From Bryobacterales bacterium (lineage in GTDB: Bacteria; Acidobacteriota; Terriglobia; Bryobacterales; Bryobacteraceae): a stretch of DNA of 64,000 nt. Both the position numbers and the translations under genes were made by a program. Below the pieces are notes generated by a model. It was given only the letters and a program-made list of their open reading frames with translations. It had not been told where the DNA came from and did not search any database. Position 1 is the stretch's first letter, and each line of letters starts with the position of its first letter. Location of the stretch: contig JADLBD010000042.1 of NCBI GenBank assembly GCA_020847975.1, forward strand, positions 62,001 through 126,000, read 5' to 3'. Shown piece after piece: positions 16,984 through 25,196 of this stretch.

Positions 16984-17592
16984 CTACCGGTCGAACTTGA
17001 TCGATGCGTGATTCGAGACCGGCACATATTGCACCAACTCTTCTGCTTGGAACCAGTGCGAGATCTCCTTTTGCGGCTCGTCGGGGTCGTTCTCATTGTC
17101 GGAAGCATGTACGAGGTTGTGGACGGGAGCCTTCAGGAGGTTGGAGACGGCTGGGGAAATGCTGGAAAAGTCGCCGCGGATAGTCCCTGGAGCGGCGTCG
17201 ATGGGCATTGTCTTCCCGGCGAGCGCGCGGACTTTCTTCACGGCGTGGACGCCCTCCAGCACACACGCCACTACTGGCCCGGAAGAGAGGAACTCCGAGT
17301 TCCATTTGTGTATCATCCTTCCAATAGCGACGGAGTCCTCTGTGCCGAATTCACGCTTAGGGTCGAGGCCGAGTGAGGCGTACGTGCTCAGGGTCTTGTT
17401 GCCCATCTGGCTGAGTTGAACGTCCGTGACGGGATAGTGTGCCTGGGCGTGCTCAAGCGTAGGCTTGACCAGTTTCAGGCCAATAATCGTGAGGCCAACT
17501 CGCTCGAAGCGGGCGAGGATTTCACCCACAAGCCCGCGCAGAACGGCGTCAGGCTTCATCAGGACTAGTGTACGCTCGGTAAAAGGTGTCAT
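16984..17592 (-). CDS. ndk: Nucleoside diphosphate kinase, extended form
   Basis: 202 residues, against about 140 for standard bacterial NDK. The N-terminal strand TLVLMKPDAVLRGLVGEI and the active-site histidine in NLVHASDNEND (His162) are clear, as are RPxxxTxRGDF-like TIRGDFSS and the Kpn-loop region KTMPIDAAPGTIRG. Extra residues sit between about 50 and 90 and at the C-terminus (EEPQ-like tail DEPQKEISHWFQAEELVQY). Longer versions like this are known in archaea and some uncultured bacteria. It converts NDPs to NTPs, completing U and T nucleotide phosphorylation. It is the most upstream gene of the minus-strand unit, with 144 bases to the fusion gene. Confidence 0.88.
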   Translation of the reverse strand: MTPFTERTLVLMKPDAVLRGLVGEILARFERVGLTIIGLKLVKPTLEHAQAHYPVTDVQLSQMGNKTLSTYASLGLDPKREFGTEDSVAIGRMIHKWNSEFLSSGPVVACVLEGVHAVKKVRALAGKTMPIDAAPGTIRGDFSSISPAVSNLLKAPVHNLVHASDNENDPDEPQKEISHWFQAEELVQYVPVSNHASIKFDR

Positions 17593-17704
17593 ACTGTTCG
17601 GATCGGCGGCGTGCGATCCGTAGGCTGGGCGTGCAGGCTGCCGAACTCAGAGTTTAACGCAACGACCGAACGGCAAGCAAGGAACGGAACCCGTTTTCGT
17701 CGGG

Positions 17705-17854
17705 TCACGCGAACCGGGAGATCGAGCGCCCCTTGATGAACGGCACCACTCGCGTGCGGAACAGTGTCGCTCGCTCAATCGACAGTCGCACCAGCCACGG
17801 ATCAAGTCGAACGCGCTTTGGCTCGTTGTTCTCGTCCTCGGATTCCCCCCTCAT
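17705..17854 (-). CDS. Very small unknown protein
   Basis: A 49-residue frame (ATG 17854 to TGA 17705-17707), basic and without cysteine clusters or a membrane segment. Its ATG overlaps the stop of the disrupted frame 17851-18186 as ATGA, and it carries residues such as RVRLDPWLVRLSIE that look protein-like. That coupling supports a former operon of two genes. No family recognised, so treat as tentative. Confidence 0.3.
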   Translation of the reverse strand: MRGESEDENNEPKRVRLDPWLVRLSIERATLFRTRVVPFIKGRSISRFA

Positions 17855-18186
17855 CCCGCAACAGAATCTTTCCTCTTCGTCGTGAGACGCATCGAGAGGT
17901 GGCCCAAGACCTCTTTCTGGATCTGTTCTGCGCTCTTCGGGTTGGCCGGCAGCCCGACAACTTCGTTTCCAAAGGATCGGTCAGGATGAACGGTGCCCCA
18001 GAGCGGGGTGTACTAGTCCCTCCCTGACGGTTCCATCCCAGTAGGATAACGACCAATGATTGCCAGCGCGCTTTCGCGGATCGATGTGAAACCCGGATGG
18101 AGGCTTTTGAGCAAGTGGTTTACGGTCAAGCGGTTCGCCAGTGTCTCTGAGCCGCCAAATACCCTTTGTTTGACTTGGGGAGCCAT
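17851..18186 (-). pseudogene. Small unknown gene interrupted by an in-frame TAG
   Basis: Reading the minus strand from ATG at 18184-18186, a protein-like frame runs 57 codons (LANRLTVNHLLKSL, then IIGRYPTGMEPSGRD), meets TAG at 18013-18015, and continues for 53 codons in the same frame with equally protein-like sequence (SFGNEVVGLPANPKS, KEVLGHLSMRLTTKR) before TGA. The continuity on both sides of the stop suggests a single broken gene. I do not recognise the family. Confidence 0.35.
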
Positions 18187-18600
18187 TCAAATTTCCTTCA
18201 AGTCACGACTCCCCAATAGTTTACGCGCACGTCTCCTCTGGCTGCATGCCACCGGCGCGTTTCTCGCGCTTTTCCGAAACAACTTGCGCTGGCGCCAGGG
18301 TGGGAGTGGGTTCTCCGTTTCGTGGCCGTGCCGTTTGGGGTGCGAAAGGAACCATGAGGTTCCGCTTGGTAACGCCGAGTTTCGCCTACGGAATCTCGGG
18401 TTTTCTCCGTTTACAGGGGTCCTTATTTAACGCCCGGTTGCGCTCGGGCAGGCCGAGAGGAACCCTGGCCTGACTGATCGGCGTGTCGCCAAGGACGGTT
18501 CGAAATCGGGATCCCGGGTCTTTCACCAGCAGCGGAAACGCGACCAATCCTCAATGGATTCCGGCGTTCGCGAACACACCGCTCAGCCGGCGACTTCCAG
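18187..18600 (+). other. No recognisable gene
   Basis: Neither strand shows a frame that reads as a known protein; a 124-codon open stretch covers part of it, but its composition (many Arg, Ser and Trp clusters) does not look coding. It lies between the interrupted minus-strand gene and the integrase remnant and probably holds decayed DNA. Confidence 0.4.
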
Positions 18601-18861
18601 GGCCTGGGACCGCACTCCCTTCGCCGCGCCAACATCACGTGGCGACAGGAGGTCGGCGGCAGCGCGATCGAGGCCTCGCGGATCGTCGGCCACGCCAACA
18701 CGAAGATCACTGAGGAGTACACGTTCGTTCAGTTGAAACGGCAGGACGACTTAACCCGTCGCATCCAGGACAGACGCGCCAAGGCTGCGAAGCGCGCCAA
18801 CAAAGTCGTTAACATCAGCACGGAACGCGTCGAACTGCCATTGGCTGCGAAAGTTGGTTGA
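18601..18861 (+). pseudogene. C-terminal remnant of a tyrosine recombinase (phage integrase family)
   Basis: A 86-codon frame (18601 to TGA 18859-18861) reads GPHSLRRANITWRQEVGG, then SRIVGHANTKITEEYTFVQ, then a basic tail. These match the box II core of tyrosine recombinases: the HxLR histidine and arginine, the GH motif and the nucleophilic tyrosine. The upstream three-quarters, including the first catalytic arginine and the arm-binding domain, is missing, and no start is visible. It is therefore a dead integrase fragment. It sits directly before the phosphorothioation-type island and shows that a tyrosine-recombinase element once ended here. Confidence 0.6.
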
Positions 18862-18969
18862 TTGCTCCCAAAATTGACGACCTCTCCAAGACGGTGTATA
18901 ACCTGTTGAAGCAGACGGAATTGACATCGCTGCATTTACGTGTCATTACTTGTATTGAGTCTGAATCGC

Positions 18970-19185
18970 ATGACACAACCGACGGTTCACCGCCGCACGC
19001 CTCGCCCGAAGTCAAACAGATCGGGCGTGCCGATCACGGTTTACCTTGACGAGTCGTTGAACAACCGGCTCAACGCAACCTCCAAGGAACGCCACGTGGG
19101 CAAGTCCTCGATCATCCGCCTAGCGGTCGAACGACTCCTGACGCAACTCGACAGCGGACAGCTCGAATTGCCGCTTGGAATATGA
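18970..19185 (+). CDS. Ribbon-helix-helix DNA-binding protein, likely island regulator
   Basis: 71 residues from ATG 18970. After a basic N-terminus (TVHRRTPRPKSNR) the sequence GVPITVYLDESLNNRLN, then HVGKSSIIRLAVERLL, matches the strand-helix-helix of CopG/Arc-like repressors. The gene ends one base before the DUF4007 gene's ATG, the first gene of the island, so both are likely on one transcript. Autoregulation of the operon is a natural guess for a small DNA-binding protein in this place, but no operator was located. Confidence 0.65.
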   Translation: MTQPTVHRRTPRPKSNRSGVPITVYLDESLNNRLNATSKERHVGKSSIIRLAVERLLTQLDSGQLELPLGI

Positions 19186-19186
19186 G

Positions 19187-20158
19187 ATGAGCGAGAAAAC
19201 AGAGCGCAATCGCAAGACCGCGACTCGGCCCAAACTCTCCTTCTCTGGCCACGAGACGTTCGTCTTTCGTCATTCATGGCTGAAGAAAGCCGTCGATGCG
19301 GTCACGGCCGACGGCGAAGTCTTCACGCGCGAAGACGCGATTGTCACGCTTGGCGTCGGGAGAAACATGGTGCGCTCTATCCGGCATTGGGGCCTGGCAA
19401 CAGGCATCCTTACGGAAGAACCCAAGAGCCGCGGCACGCGGCTTGCGGTCACCGAGTTTGGAAACCTCATCATGGGCGCTTCCGGGTTCGATCCGTACAT
19501 GGAAGATCCCTCGACGCTCTGGGCTCTGCATTGGAACATCCTGAGGCAGGAGCAGCGTTGCACGACGTGGCACTACGTTTTCAACAGCTTTCCATCTTCG
19601 GAGTTCACCCGTGGGGCGCTGACGCAGTTCGTCGTCGATGAGGCGGGGCGTTCCGATGCGGACGGCCTTGCGGAAAGTTCCATCCGCCGCGATGTGGAAG
19701 TCTTCCTGCGAACCTATGTCGGCTCTTCCGACACGCGGCGCGCAGGCCTTGGCGAAGACGCATTCGACTGCCCCTTGTCCGAACTTGGTCTCATCGAAGC
19801 GCGCCAGGGAAGTGATCTTTACCAGCTTCAGCGGAGCCAAAAATCGACGCTGGCCGACCACGTCTTTCTTTATGCGCTTTGCGATTTCTGGAACGGGATT
19901 TCACAAGCCCAGCAAACTCTCGCTTTCAGTGAGATCGCCTATCGCAAGGGGAGCCCTGGCATCGTCTTCCGCCTTGATGAAAACAGCATCGGGGACAGAT
20001 TGGAGCGGCTTGACGAGCTGACGAAAGGCAAGCTCACCTATACGGAGACTGCGGGTTTAAGGCAGGTCTACAAGCACGCCGACATAGACCTGAGGGAACT
20101 GTTGGAACAGTATTACGCCACAGCCGGCGAATTCCGCGAACTGGAGGTGCTGGCCTAA
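19187..20158 (+). CDS. DUF4007 protein, SspB-like phosphorothioation component
   Basis: 323 residues; start at ATG 19187 (a TTG 12 bases upstream overlaps the regulator). The N-terminus LSFSGHETFVFRHSWLKKAVDAV, followed by an HTH-like VTLGVGRNMVRSIRHWG, is the DUF4007 signature. From memory, proteins of this family are the SspB partner in Ssp-type DNA phosphorothioation, where SspB has been described as a nicking protein; this link should be checked. The next genes fit that system (SspC-like ATPase, then PAPS-reductase-like). It stops immediately before the ATPase start. Family call firm, functional assignment moderate. Confidence 0.75.
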   Translation: MSEKTERNRKTATRPKLSFSGHETFVFRHSWLKKAVDAVTADGEVFTREDAIVTLGVGRNMVRSIRHWGLATGILTEEPKSRGTRLAVTEFGNLIMGASGFDPYMEDPSTLWALHWNILRQEQRCTTWHYVFNSFPSSEFTRGALTQFVVDEAGRSDADGLAESSIRRDVEVFLRTYVGSSDTRRAGLGEDAFDCPLSELGLIEARQGSDLYQLQRSQKSTLADHVFLYALCDFWNGISQAQQTLAFSEIAYRKGSPGIVFRLDENSIGDRLERLDELTKGKLTYTETAGLRQVYKHADIDLRELLEQYYATAGEFRELEVLA

Positions 20159-23100
20159 TTGCTCTTACGCGACCTTATCAGCATCGCGCCGCGCTATGCG
20201 CGATCTATCAACATTGAGCGCGATGCGCATTCGCCGTCGGCGCTCGAGGGCTATATTGTCACGGCCACGGCACACCGCACGCTACTTCGAATCACGGCCG
20301 CATTGGGCGACGATCTGAGCCACCGCGCGTGGACAATCACCGGTCCCTATGGTTCCGGCAAATCTGCTTTCACGCTGTTCCTGTCGAATCTGCTCGGTTT
20401 CCCGGGTGCCGATAGCGTGCGCAAGGCGAGGGCCATCCTGAAGCAACAGCAGCCGACCACCCACAAGGAGCTGTTCGAGCGCAAGCACCGGGGTCGTGTC
20501 GAAAAAGTCGGGTTTTGTTCGGTACTGGTTAGCGGATCGGCCGGTCCATTGCTGTCGGCTATCGCGGATGCATGCGTCCGCGATATTTCGCCATACTTTC
20601 AGCTCGGGCGTCCACCCGGACCGTTAAGAGAACTACAGGTCCTTTACGATCGCGCCGTGGGCGGCGGGACTATAGACGCGCAGGAGCTTGTGCGACTCAT
20701 CTGTCGGCTTACAGTGACCCTGCAAGAAAGCGGGCGCGCGCAAGGCGTGCTGCTCGTAATCGATGAATTGGGCAAGTTTCTGGAGTTTGCGGCTGGCGAT
20801 CCTGAACGCGGCGACATTTTCGTGCTGCAATTGCTGGCCGAGGCATCAGCCGGAAATGCCGGCGCGAACCTACTGCTAGTGACTGTGCTGCATCAGGCCT
20901 TCGAGCAATACGCGGCCAACCTACAACCGAACCTGCGCGCCGAATGGGCCAAGATCCAGGGCCGATTCGAAGACGTGGCGTATCAAGCACCGCCGGAGGA
21001 ATTCACCGACCTTCTGGCGGCGGCTATCGTGCAATCGGACGACAGCGCCATCAGACGCCTCCGGAGCAGTGCGAAGGCGCAAGCGGAAGAGGCGTGGACC
21101 CTGGAGCTCGCGCCGCGCGGATTGACCAAACAGGAATTCCTCACACGCATGCAGGCCTGTGCGCCGCTGCATCCTACGACCGTGCTGGCGCTGGCCCGGT
21201 TATGCCGCAAGTTCGGACAGAACCAGCGCTCTCTCTTTTCCTTCCTTGTCGCGCGCGAACCTTTTGGGTTTGTCGAGTTCCTCGATCAGGAAGTCGGTTC
21301 CGGAGAACTTCCCTGTTACCGTCTTGCCGATCTTTACGACTACATAACGTCCAGTCTGGGTAGCGGACTGAACGTCGGCGACGCGAGCGCGCGATGGGCC
21401 GAGGTGCAGAATGCGATCGACCGCGCAGCGCAGTGCAGCGAAGCCGAAGTGGCCATCATCAAGAATATTGGGCTCTTGAGCGCGATCGGTGGCATCGGCG
21501 AACTAAAACCGAGCCTGCCGGTCTTGAGGTTTGCCACAGCGACAACCTCGGCCCAAGCAACAGCGCTGAAGAATGCTCTTGTCAAACGGTCGCTCGTTGT
21601 CGAGCGCCGGTATAACGATACGCTTGCCCTGTGGGAGGGAAGTGATATTGACCTGGAGGGGCGGTTACGCGAAGCCTCGCGCCGGGCGGCGGAGAATTTC
21701 AGCATCGCGCAGCGCCTGAACGATACGTGGCGGCCGAGGCCCGTGGTGGCGAAGCGGCATTCCTACCAGAAGGGCACGCTACGGTATTTCGAGGTGCGCT
21801 TTGCCGACCTAGCCACTTTTTCGAAGCAACTTGCGCCCGCAAGCGAAGCGGACGGAATTCTGATTTATTGCGTGCCCTCGTCGAAGGCGGAAGCTAAGGA
21901 ACTGGCGCAACTCGCTACGGGATCGGAGGTGCGCGAGCGCATCGATGTGCTGATCGCCGTCCCCGACGAATGTCGTGCCCTGCGCGACGCCGTCCGGCAA
22001 TTGGAGCATTTGCGGTGGGTGCAGCACAACACGCCTGAACTTCAATCAGACGCCGTGGCGCGACGCGAGCTTCGCTCGATGCTAACGGTCGCCGACCAGA
22101 CGGCGTCCGCCGAAGTGCGGCGGCTCTTCGCACCGGGACACTCCCGTAGCGGCACAACACTGTGGTTTCACCATGGCATGCCGCTCCAGATGCTCGATGC
22201 GCGGCGCCTGAGCGCCTTCGTGTCCTCTCTCTGCGACCGAATCTTTGAGAAATCACCGGTGCTGAGAAACGAACTTATCAACCGGCGCCTACTCTCATCG
22301 GCCGCCGCCGCCGCGCGCCGGAATCTCCTCGACGGGATGATCCAGCGCGGAGCGGAGACGCGTCTTGGGCTGAAGGGCTTTCCGCCGGAATTTAGCATCT
22401 ACTCCTCGATCCTCGAAGAAACGGGCATTCACCGGCCCGGAGAGAATGGGTATGAATTCGGCCCGCCTGCGCCGGAATCGCCTCTAAACGAAACGTGGCA
22501 GGCCATCGATGCCTTCCTCGCGACCTGCGAGGTCGAGCGGCGTCCGGTGGAGGAACTCTTCCGGAAACTTCAAGATCCGCCTTTTGGCATCAAAATGGGC
22601 GTGCTGCCGCTCTTGCTCTGCGCGGCGGTGCTGCATTTTGACACGGAAGTGGCCTTTTACGAGGACGGCGGTTTCGTTCCGGAAGTCTCGATTGAGCTGT
22701 TCGAGCGTCTACTGAAAAATCCCGAGCGGTTCCAGCTGCGTCGTTACCGTATTGAGGGCGTGCGCAAGGAAGTATTCCGGCAAATGGCTGAAGTGCTGGG
22801 CGCTGCCGCGCAGGACAGTCGCGGCGATCTCGTAGCGCTTATGCGGCCTCTGTTCAAGTTCCTGCACCGGCTGCCCGGTTACACGAAACAGACGCGAGCG
22901 CTTTCGGTCGAAGCTATGGGTGTGCGCGAATGCCTGTTCGGCGCGAAAGAGCCGGATTTGCTGCTATTCCGCGATCTCCCGCAGCTTTTCGATCTGCCGC
23001 CCTTCGAGCCGGGCGCGCCCGCCACGCCGAATGTGGCCGTGTTCATGAAGGCCTGGCGCGCTGCGCTGATTGAATTGCAGCGGGCCTATGACGAGCTTGT

Positions 23101-23689
23101 AGCCGATATACGCAGTCTCGTCCTGCGCGCCTTCAACGTGCCGTCCGACAATGGGCGGGCGCTCGTGCAGCGCCGCGCTGCCGCTGTCGCCGGGAGCTGC
23201 GTCGAGCCGCGATTGAGGGCCTTCGCGCACCACTTGAGCGAATCTGAAACGCCGGACACTCAGTGGGCCGAGGCCATCGGCACGATGCTGGTGGGGAAGG
23301 TTCCTAAGAACTGGATCGACACCGACCGCGCCCGCTTCGAAATTTCCCTGAGCGAAGTGACGCGCAGCTTCCGCCACATCGAGGCCATCGTTTTCGAGCG
23401 ATCGAAGCGCGTCGCGTCCGGCGACGATCCCGCGCGCCTCCTGCGCGTGAGCATCACGGACGAATTCAGCTCGGAGCGCGAGGCCGTCGTGACGGTCGAA
23501 AGGCGCGACCGCGACCTACTGGCTTCCGGCATTGTAGAGGTGCGGCAGGCCTTGAGCGCCCTTGGGCTAGACGAGAAGCCGGACCTTGCTCTCGCTATAT
23601 TGGGGAGCGTCGCCCAGAACTACATCCCGGACGAGAAGGTCGAAAAGCCGAAGAACGGCTTGGCCGAAAGGAGCGTCACGCATGGATAA
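20159..23689 (+). CDS. Large P-loop ATPase, SspC-like
   Basis: 1176 residues, TTG start with no gap after the upstream TAA. Walker A is GPYGSGKS at 62-69, Walker B is VLLVIDELGKFLEF near 195-208, and the region after it, including LLLVTVLHQAFEQYA, looks like a sensor strand. The remainder is helical, with an Ala-rich segment near 710-730 and no other catalytic motif. Size and position between DUF4007 and a PAPS-reductase-like gene match the SspC ATPase of Ssp phosphorothioation modules. It likely hydrolyses ATP to drive or license modification. A BREX-type BrxC ATPase is an alternative by size, but no PglZ or PglX gene is present. Confidence 0.78.
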   Translation: MLLRDLISIAPRYARSINIERDAHSPSALEGYIVTATAHRTLLRITAALGDDLSHRAWTITGPYGSGKSAFTLFLSNLLGFPGADSVRKARAILKQQQPTTHKELFERKHRGRVEKVGFCSVLVSGSAGPLLSAIADACVRDISPYFQLGRPPGPLRELQVLYDRAVGGGTIDAQELVRLICRLTVTLQESGRAQGVLLVIDELGKFLEFAAGDPERGDIFVLQLLAEASAGNAGANLLLVTVLHQAFEQYAANLQPNLRAEWAKIQGRFEDVAYQAPPEEFTDLLAAAIVQSDDSAIRRLRSSAKAQAEEAWTLELAPRGLTKQEFLTRMQACAPLHPTTVLALARLCRKFGQNQRSLFSFLVAREPFGFVEFLDQEVGSGELPCYRLADLYDYITSSLGSGLNVGDASARWAEVQNAIDRAAQCSEAEVAIIKNIGLLSAIGGIGELKPSLPVLRFATATTSAQATALKNALVKRSLVVERRYNDTLALWEGSDIDLEGRLREASRRAAENFSIAQRLNDTWRPRPVVAKRHSYQKGTLRYFEVRFADLATFSKQLAPASEADGILIYCVPSSKAEAKELAQLATGSEVRERIDVLIAVPDECRALRDAVRQLEHLRWVQHNTPELQSDAVARRELRSMLTVADQTASAEVRRLFAPGHSRSGTTLWFHHGMPLQMLDARRLSAFVSSLCDRIFEKSPVLRNELINRRLLSSAAAAARRNLLDGMIQRGAETRLGLKGFPPEFSIYSSILEETGIHRPGENGYEFGPPAPESPLNETWQAIDAFLATCEVERRPVEELFRKLQDPPFGIKMGVLPLLLCAAVLHFDTEVAFYEDGGFVPEVSIELFERLLKNPERFQLRRYRIEGVRKEVFRQMAEVLGAAAQDSRGDLVALMRPLFKFLHRLPGYTKQTRALSVEAMGVRECLFGAKEPDLLLFRDLPQLFDLPPFEPGAPATPNVAVFMKAWRAALIELQRAYDELVADIRSLVLRAFNVPSDNGRALVQRRAAAVAGSCVEPRLRAFAHHLSESETPDTQWAEAIGTMLVGKVPKNWIDTDRARFEISLSEVTRSFRHIEAIVFERSKRVASGDDPARLLRVSITDEFSSEREAVVTVERRDRDLLASGIVEVRQALSALGLDEKPDLALAILGSVAQNYIPDEKVEKPKNGLAERSVTHG

Positions 23690-24503
23690 TGCGGGCACGG
23701 GTAAGCCCGTCCGCCACGTCCTCGGCCTCTCCGGAGGCAAGGACAGCGCCGCGCTCGCCCTGTTCATGCGCGACCGCGTTCCGCAGATGGAGTATTTCTT
23801 CTGCGACACCGGCTACGAACTAGCGGAAACCTATGAGTATCTCGAGCGGCTGGAAGCCTTCTTGGGCAAGCCCGTCGTGCGGCTGAACCCTGAGCGTGAT
23901 TTCGACCACTGGCTGAACATCTACGGCGGCTACCTACCATCACAGCGAATGCGGTGGTGCACGCGCATGCTCAAGCTCAAGCCGTTTGAGCATTACGTGG
24001 GGGAGGACCCCACGATGACTTATATCGCCATCCGTGCTGACGAGGACCGCGAGGGCTATATCTCGACGAAGCCGAACATCACAGCCGTTTATCCGTTCAA
24101 GGAACACGGTATCGGCAAGCAGGACGTGCTTCGCATGCTTGACGACTGCGGCCTCGGGCTTCCTAGCTACTACCGCTGGCGCACGCGCTCCGGCTGCTAC
24201 TTCTGCTTCTTTCAGCGCAAGGCGGAATGGGTCGGATTGAAAGAGAACCATCCAGAGCTGTTCGATCTGGCGAAGCGGTACGAAAAGGTCGACGAGGAAA
24301 ACGGCATCCGCTACACCTGGAGCCAAAGCGAAAGTCTCTCGGAACTTGAACGGCCGGAGCGGGTCGCGGAGATCAAGCGAAAGCAGGAGGACGCCTTGCG
24401 AAACGCCCGACGGCGCGCGCCGTCCGAGAAGCTGTTCCAGATTTTCTCGGAAACCCTCAATGAGGAAGACGACACGGAACCATGCATGATTTGCAACCTT
24501 TAG
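23682..24503 (+). CDS. PAPS reductase/DndC-SspD-like DNA phosphorothioation enzyme
   Basis: 273 residues; ATG 23682 overlaps the ATPase stop by 8 bases. The ATP pyrophosphatase PP-loop SGGKDSAA is at 17-24, followed by FFCDTGYELAETYEYL and ERDFDHWL. Three cysteine-containing blocks are present: WCTRMLKLKP, SGCYFCFFQRK and EPCMICNL. That layout, with cysteines around an Fe-S cluster, matches DndC/SspD, which activate DNA with ATP and pass sulfur to a backbone oxygen. True PAPS reductase for cysteine synthesis is less likely because of the neighbours. Sulfur must come from a cysteine desulfurase, and none is seen in the window. Confidence 0.85.
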   Translation: MDNAGTGKPVRHVLGLSGGKDSAALALFMRDRVPQMEYFFCDTGYELAETYEYLERLEAFLGKPVVRLNPERDFDHWLNIYGGYLPSQRMRWCTRMLKLKPFEHYVGEDPTMTYIAIRADEDREGYISTKPNITAVYPFKEHGIGKQDVLRMLDDCGLGLPSYYRWRTRSGCYFCFFQRKAEWVGLKENHPELFDLAKRYEKVDEENGIRYTWSQSESLSELERPERVAEIKRKQEDALRNARRRAPSEKLFQIFSETLNEEDDTEPCMICNL

Positions 24504-24518
24504 GAGATCGAAAGGCTT

Positions 24519-25196
24519 ATGCCCGAGCGTGGTCTTCGACTGTATGAGCTTATGCAAGCGCCGGAGCTTCCGGGCGTGTATGCATGGTATTACCGGATTG
24601 AGCTATCTGATAAGGACATCACCGATTGCATCGCCGCTTGCGACGGCGCGGCGTCGGATGAAGAACGGTGCGCAGTTGTGCGGCTATTTCTCGAACGACG
24701 CCTTTTCAATTATTACCGCGAACAGCCCTACACGGCCGTATTGACCGGGCCGCTGAAACCAACTTATACCGGCCTCCTCGAAAACCAGATGCCGATATCG
24801 CAATCGCTCGTGTCGCGCATCGCCGCGAGACCTGACCGGTTATGGGGGCTCAAGGAACTGTTGCAGCAGTCCATCCCGTTCTTCGCCAGCCCCATCTACA
24901 TCGGCGTTGCCAAAAACCTCCGGCGCCGTCTTCTGCGCCACAAAGCGCTCATCGAACGGTATCAGCAGTCGATGGCCGCCGGGCTGATGGAACCTAAGAT
25001 TGAAACGGATGTCGACGACGATCCGGAGAGCGACAAGGACCACAGCTTTGCGAAAGAGGTGGCAACCGCCCGCAGATTCGCGGCGTACAACCTCGTTGTG
25101 CATGTAATGGAAATCGCTACCGACGAAGACGGTTTGCGCATCGACATCGAAAATCTATTGAACCGGATAAATTATCCGTTGTGTGGGAGAAACTGA
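24519..25196 (+). CDS. GIY-YIG family nuclease in the phosphorothioation operon
   Basis: 225 residues. GIY is GVYAWYYR (residues 19-26) and YIG is PIYIGVAKNLRRRLLRH (125-141), carrying the conserved arginine. The C-terminal metal-binding glutamate and asparagine are in ENLLNRINYPLCGRN at 211-225. The two halves are separated by about 100 residues, longer than in UvrC. It is 15 bases after the SspD-like stop, and its TGA overlaps the next ATG. The domain cuts DNA in a metal-dependent way. In this context it could be the restriction arm that tests unmodified DNA, but it might also nick for modification. No DNA-binding domain is obvious. Confidence 0.8.
   Translation: MPERGLRLYELMQAPELPGVYAWYYRIELSDKDITDCIAACDGAASDEERCAVVRLFLERRLFNYYREQPYTAVLTGPLKPTYTGLLENQMPISQSLVSRIAARPDRLWGLKELLQQSIPFFASPIYIGVAKNLRRRLLRHKALIERYQQSMAAGLMEPKIETDVDDDPESDKDHSFAKEVATARRFAAYNLVVHVMEIATDEDGLRIDIENLLNRINYPLCGRN

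Noticed and set aside
18056-18430. 124-codon plus-strand open frame
   Set aside because: Composition is not protein-like and it overlaps the better minus-strand frame; no family is recognisable.
20159-23689. Large ATPase as BREX BrxC
   Set aside because: No PglZ, PglX or BrxL-like gene follows; the DUF4007 and PAPS-reductase-like neighbours fit an Ssp-type system better.
23682-24503. PAPS reductase of sulfur assimilation
   Set aside because: Neighbours are DNA-modification and nuclease genes, and the three cysteine blocks fit DndC/SspD.
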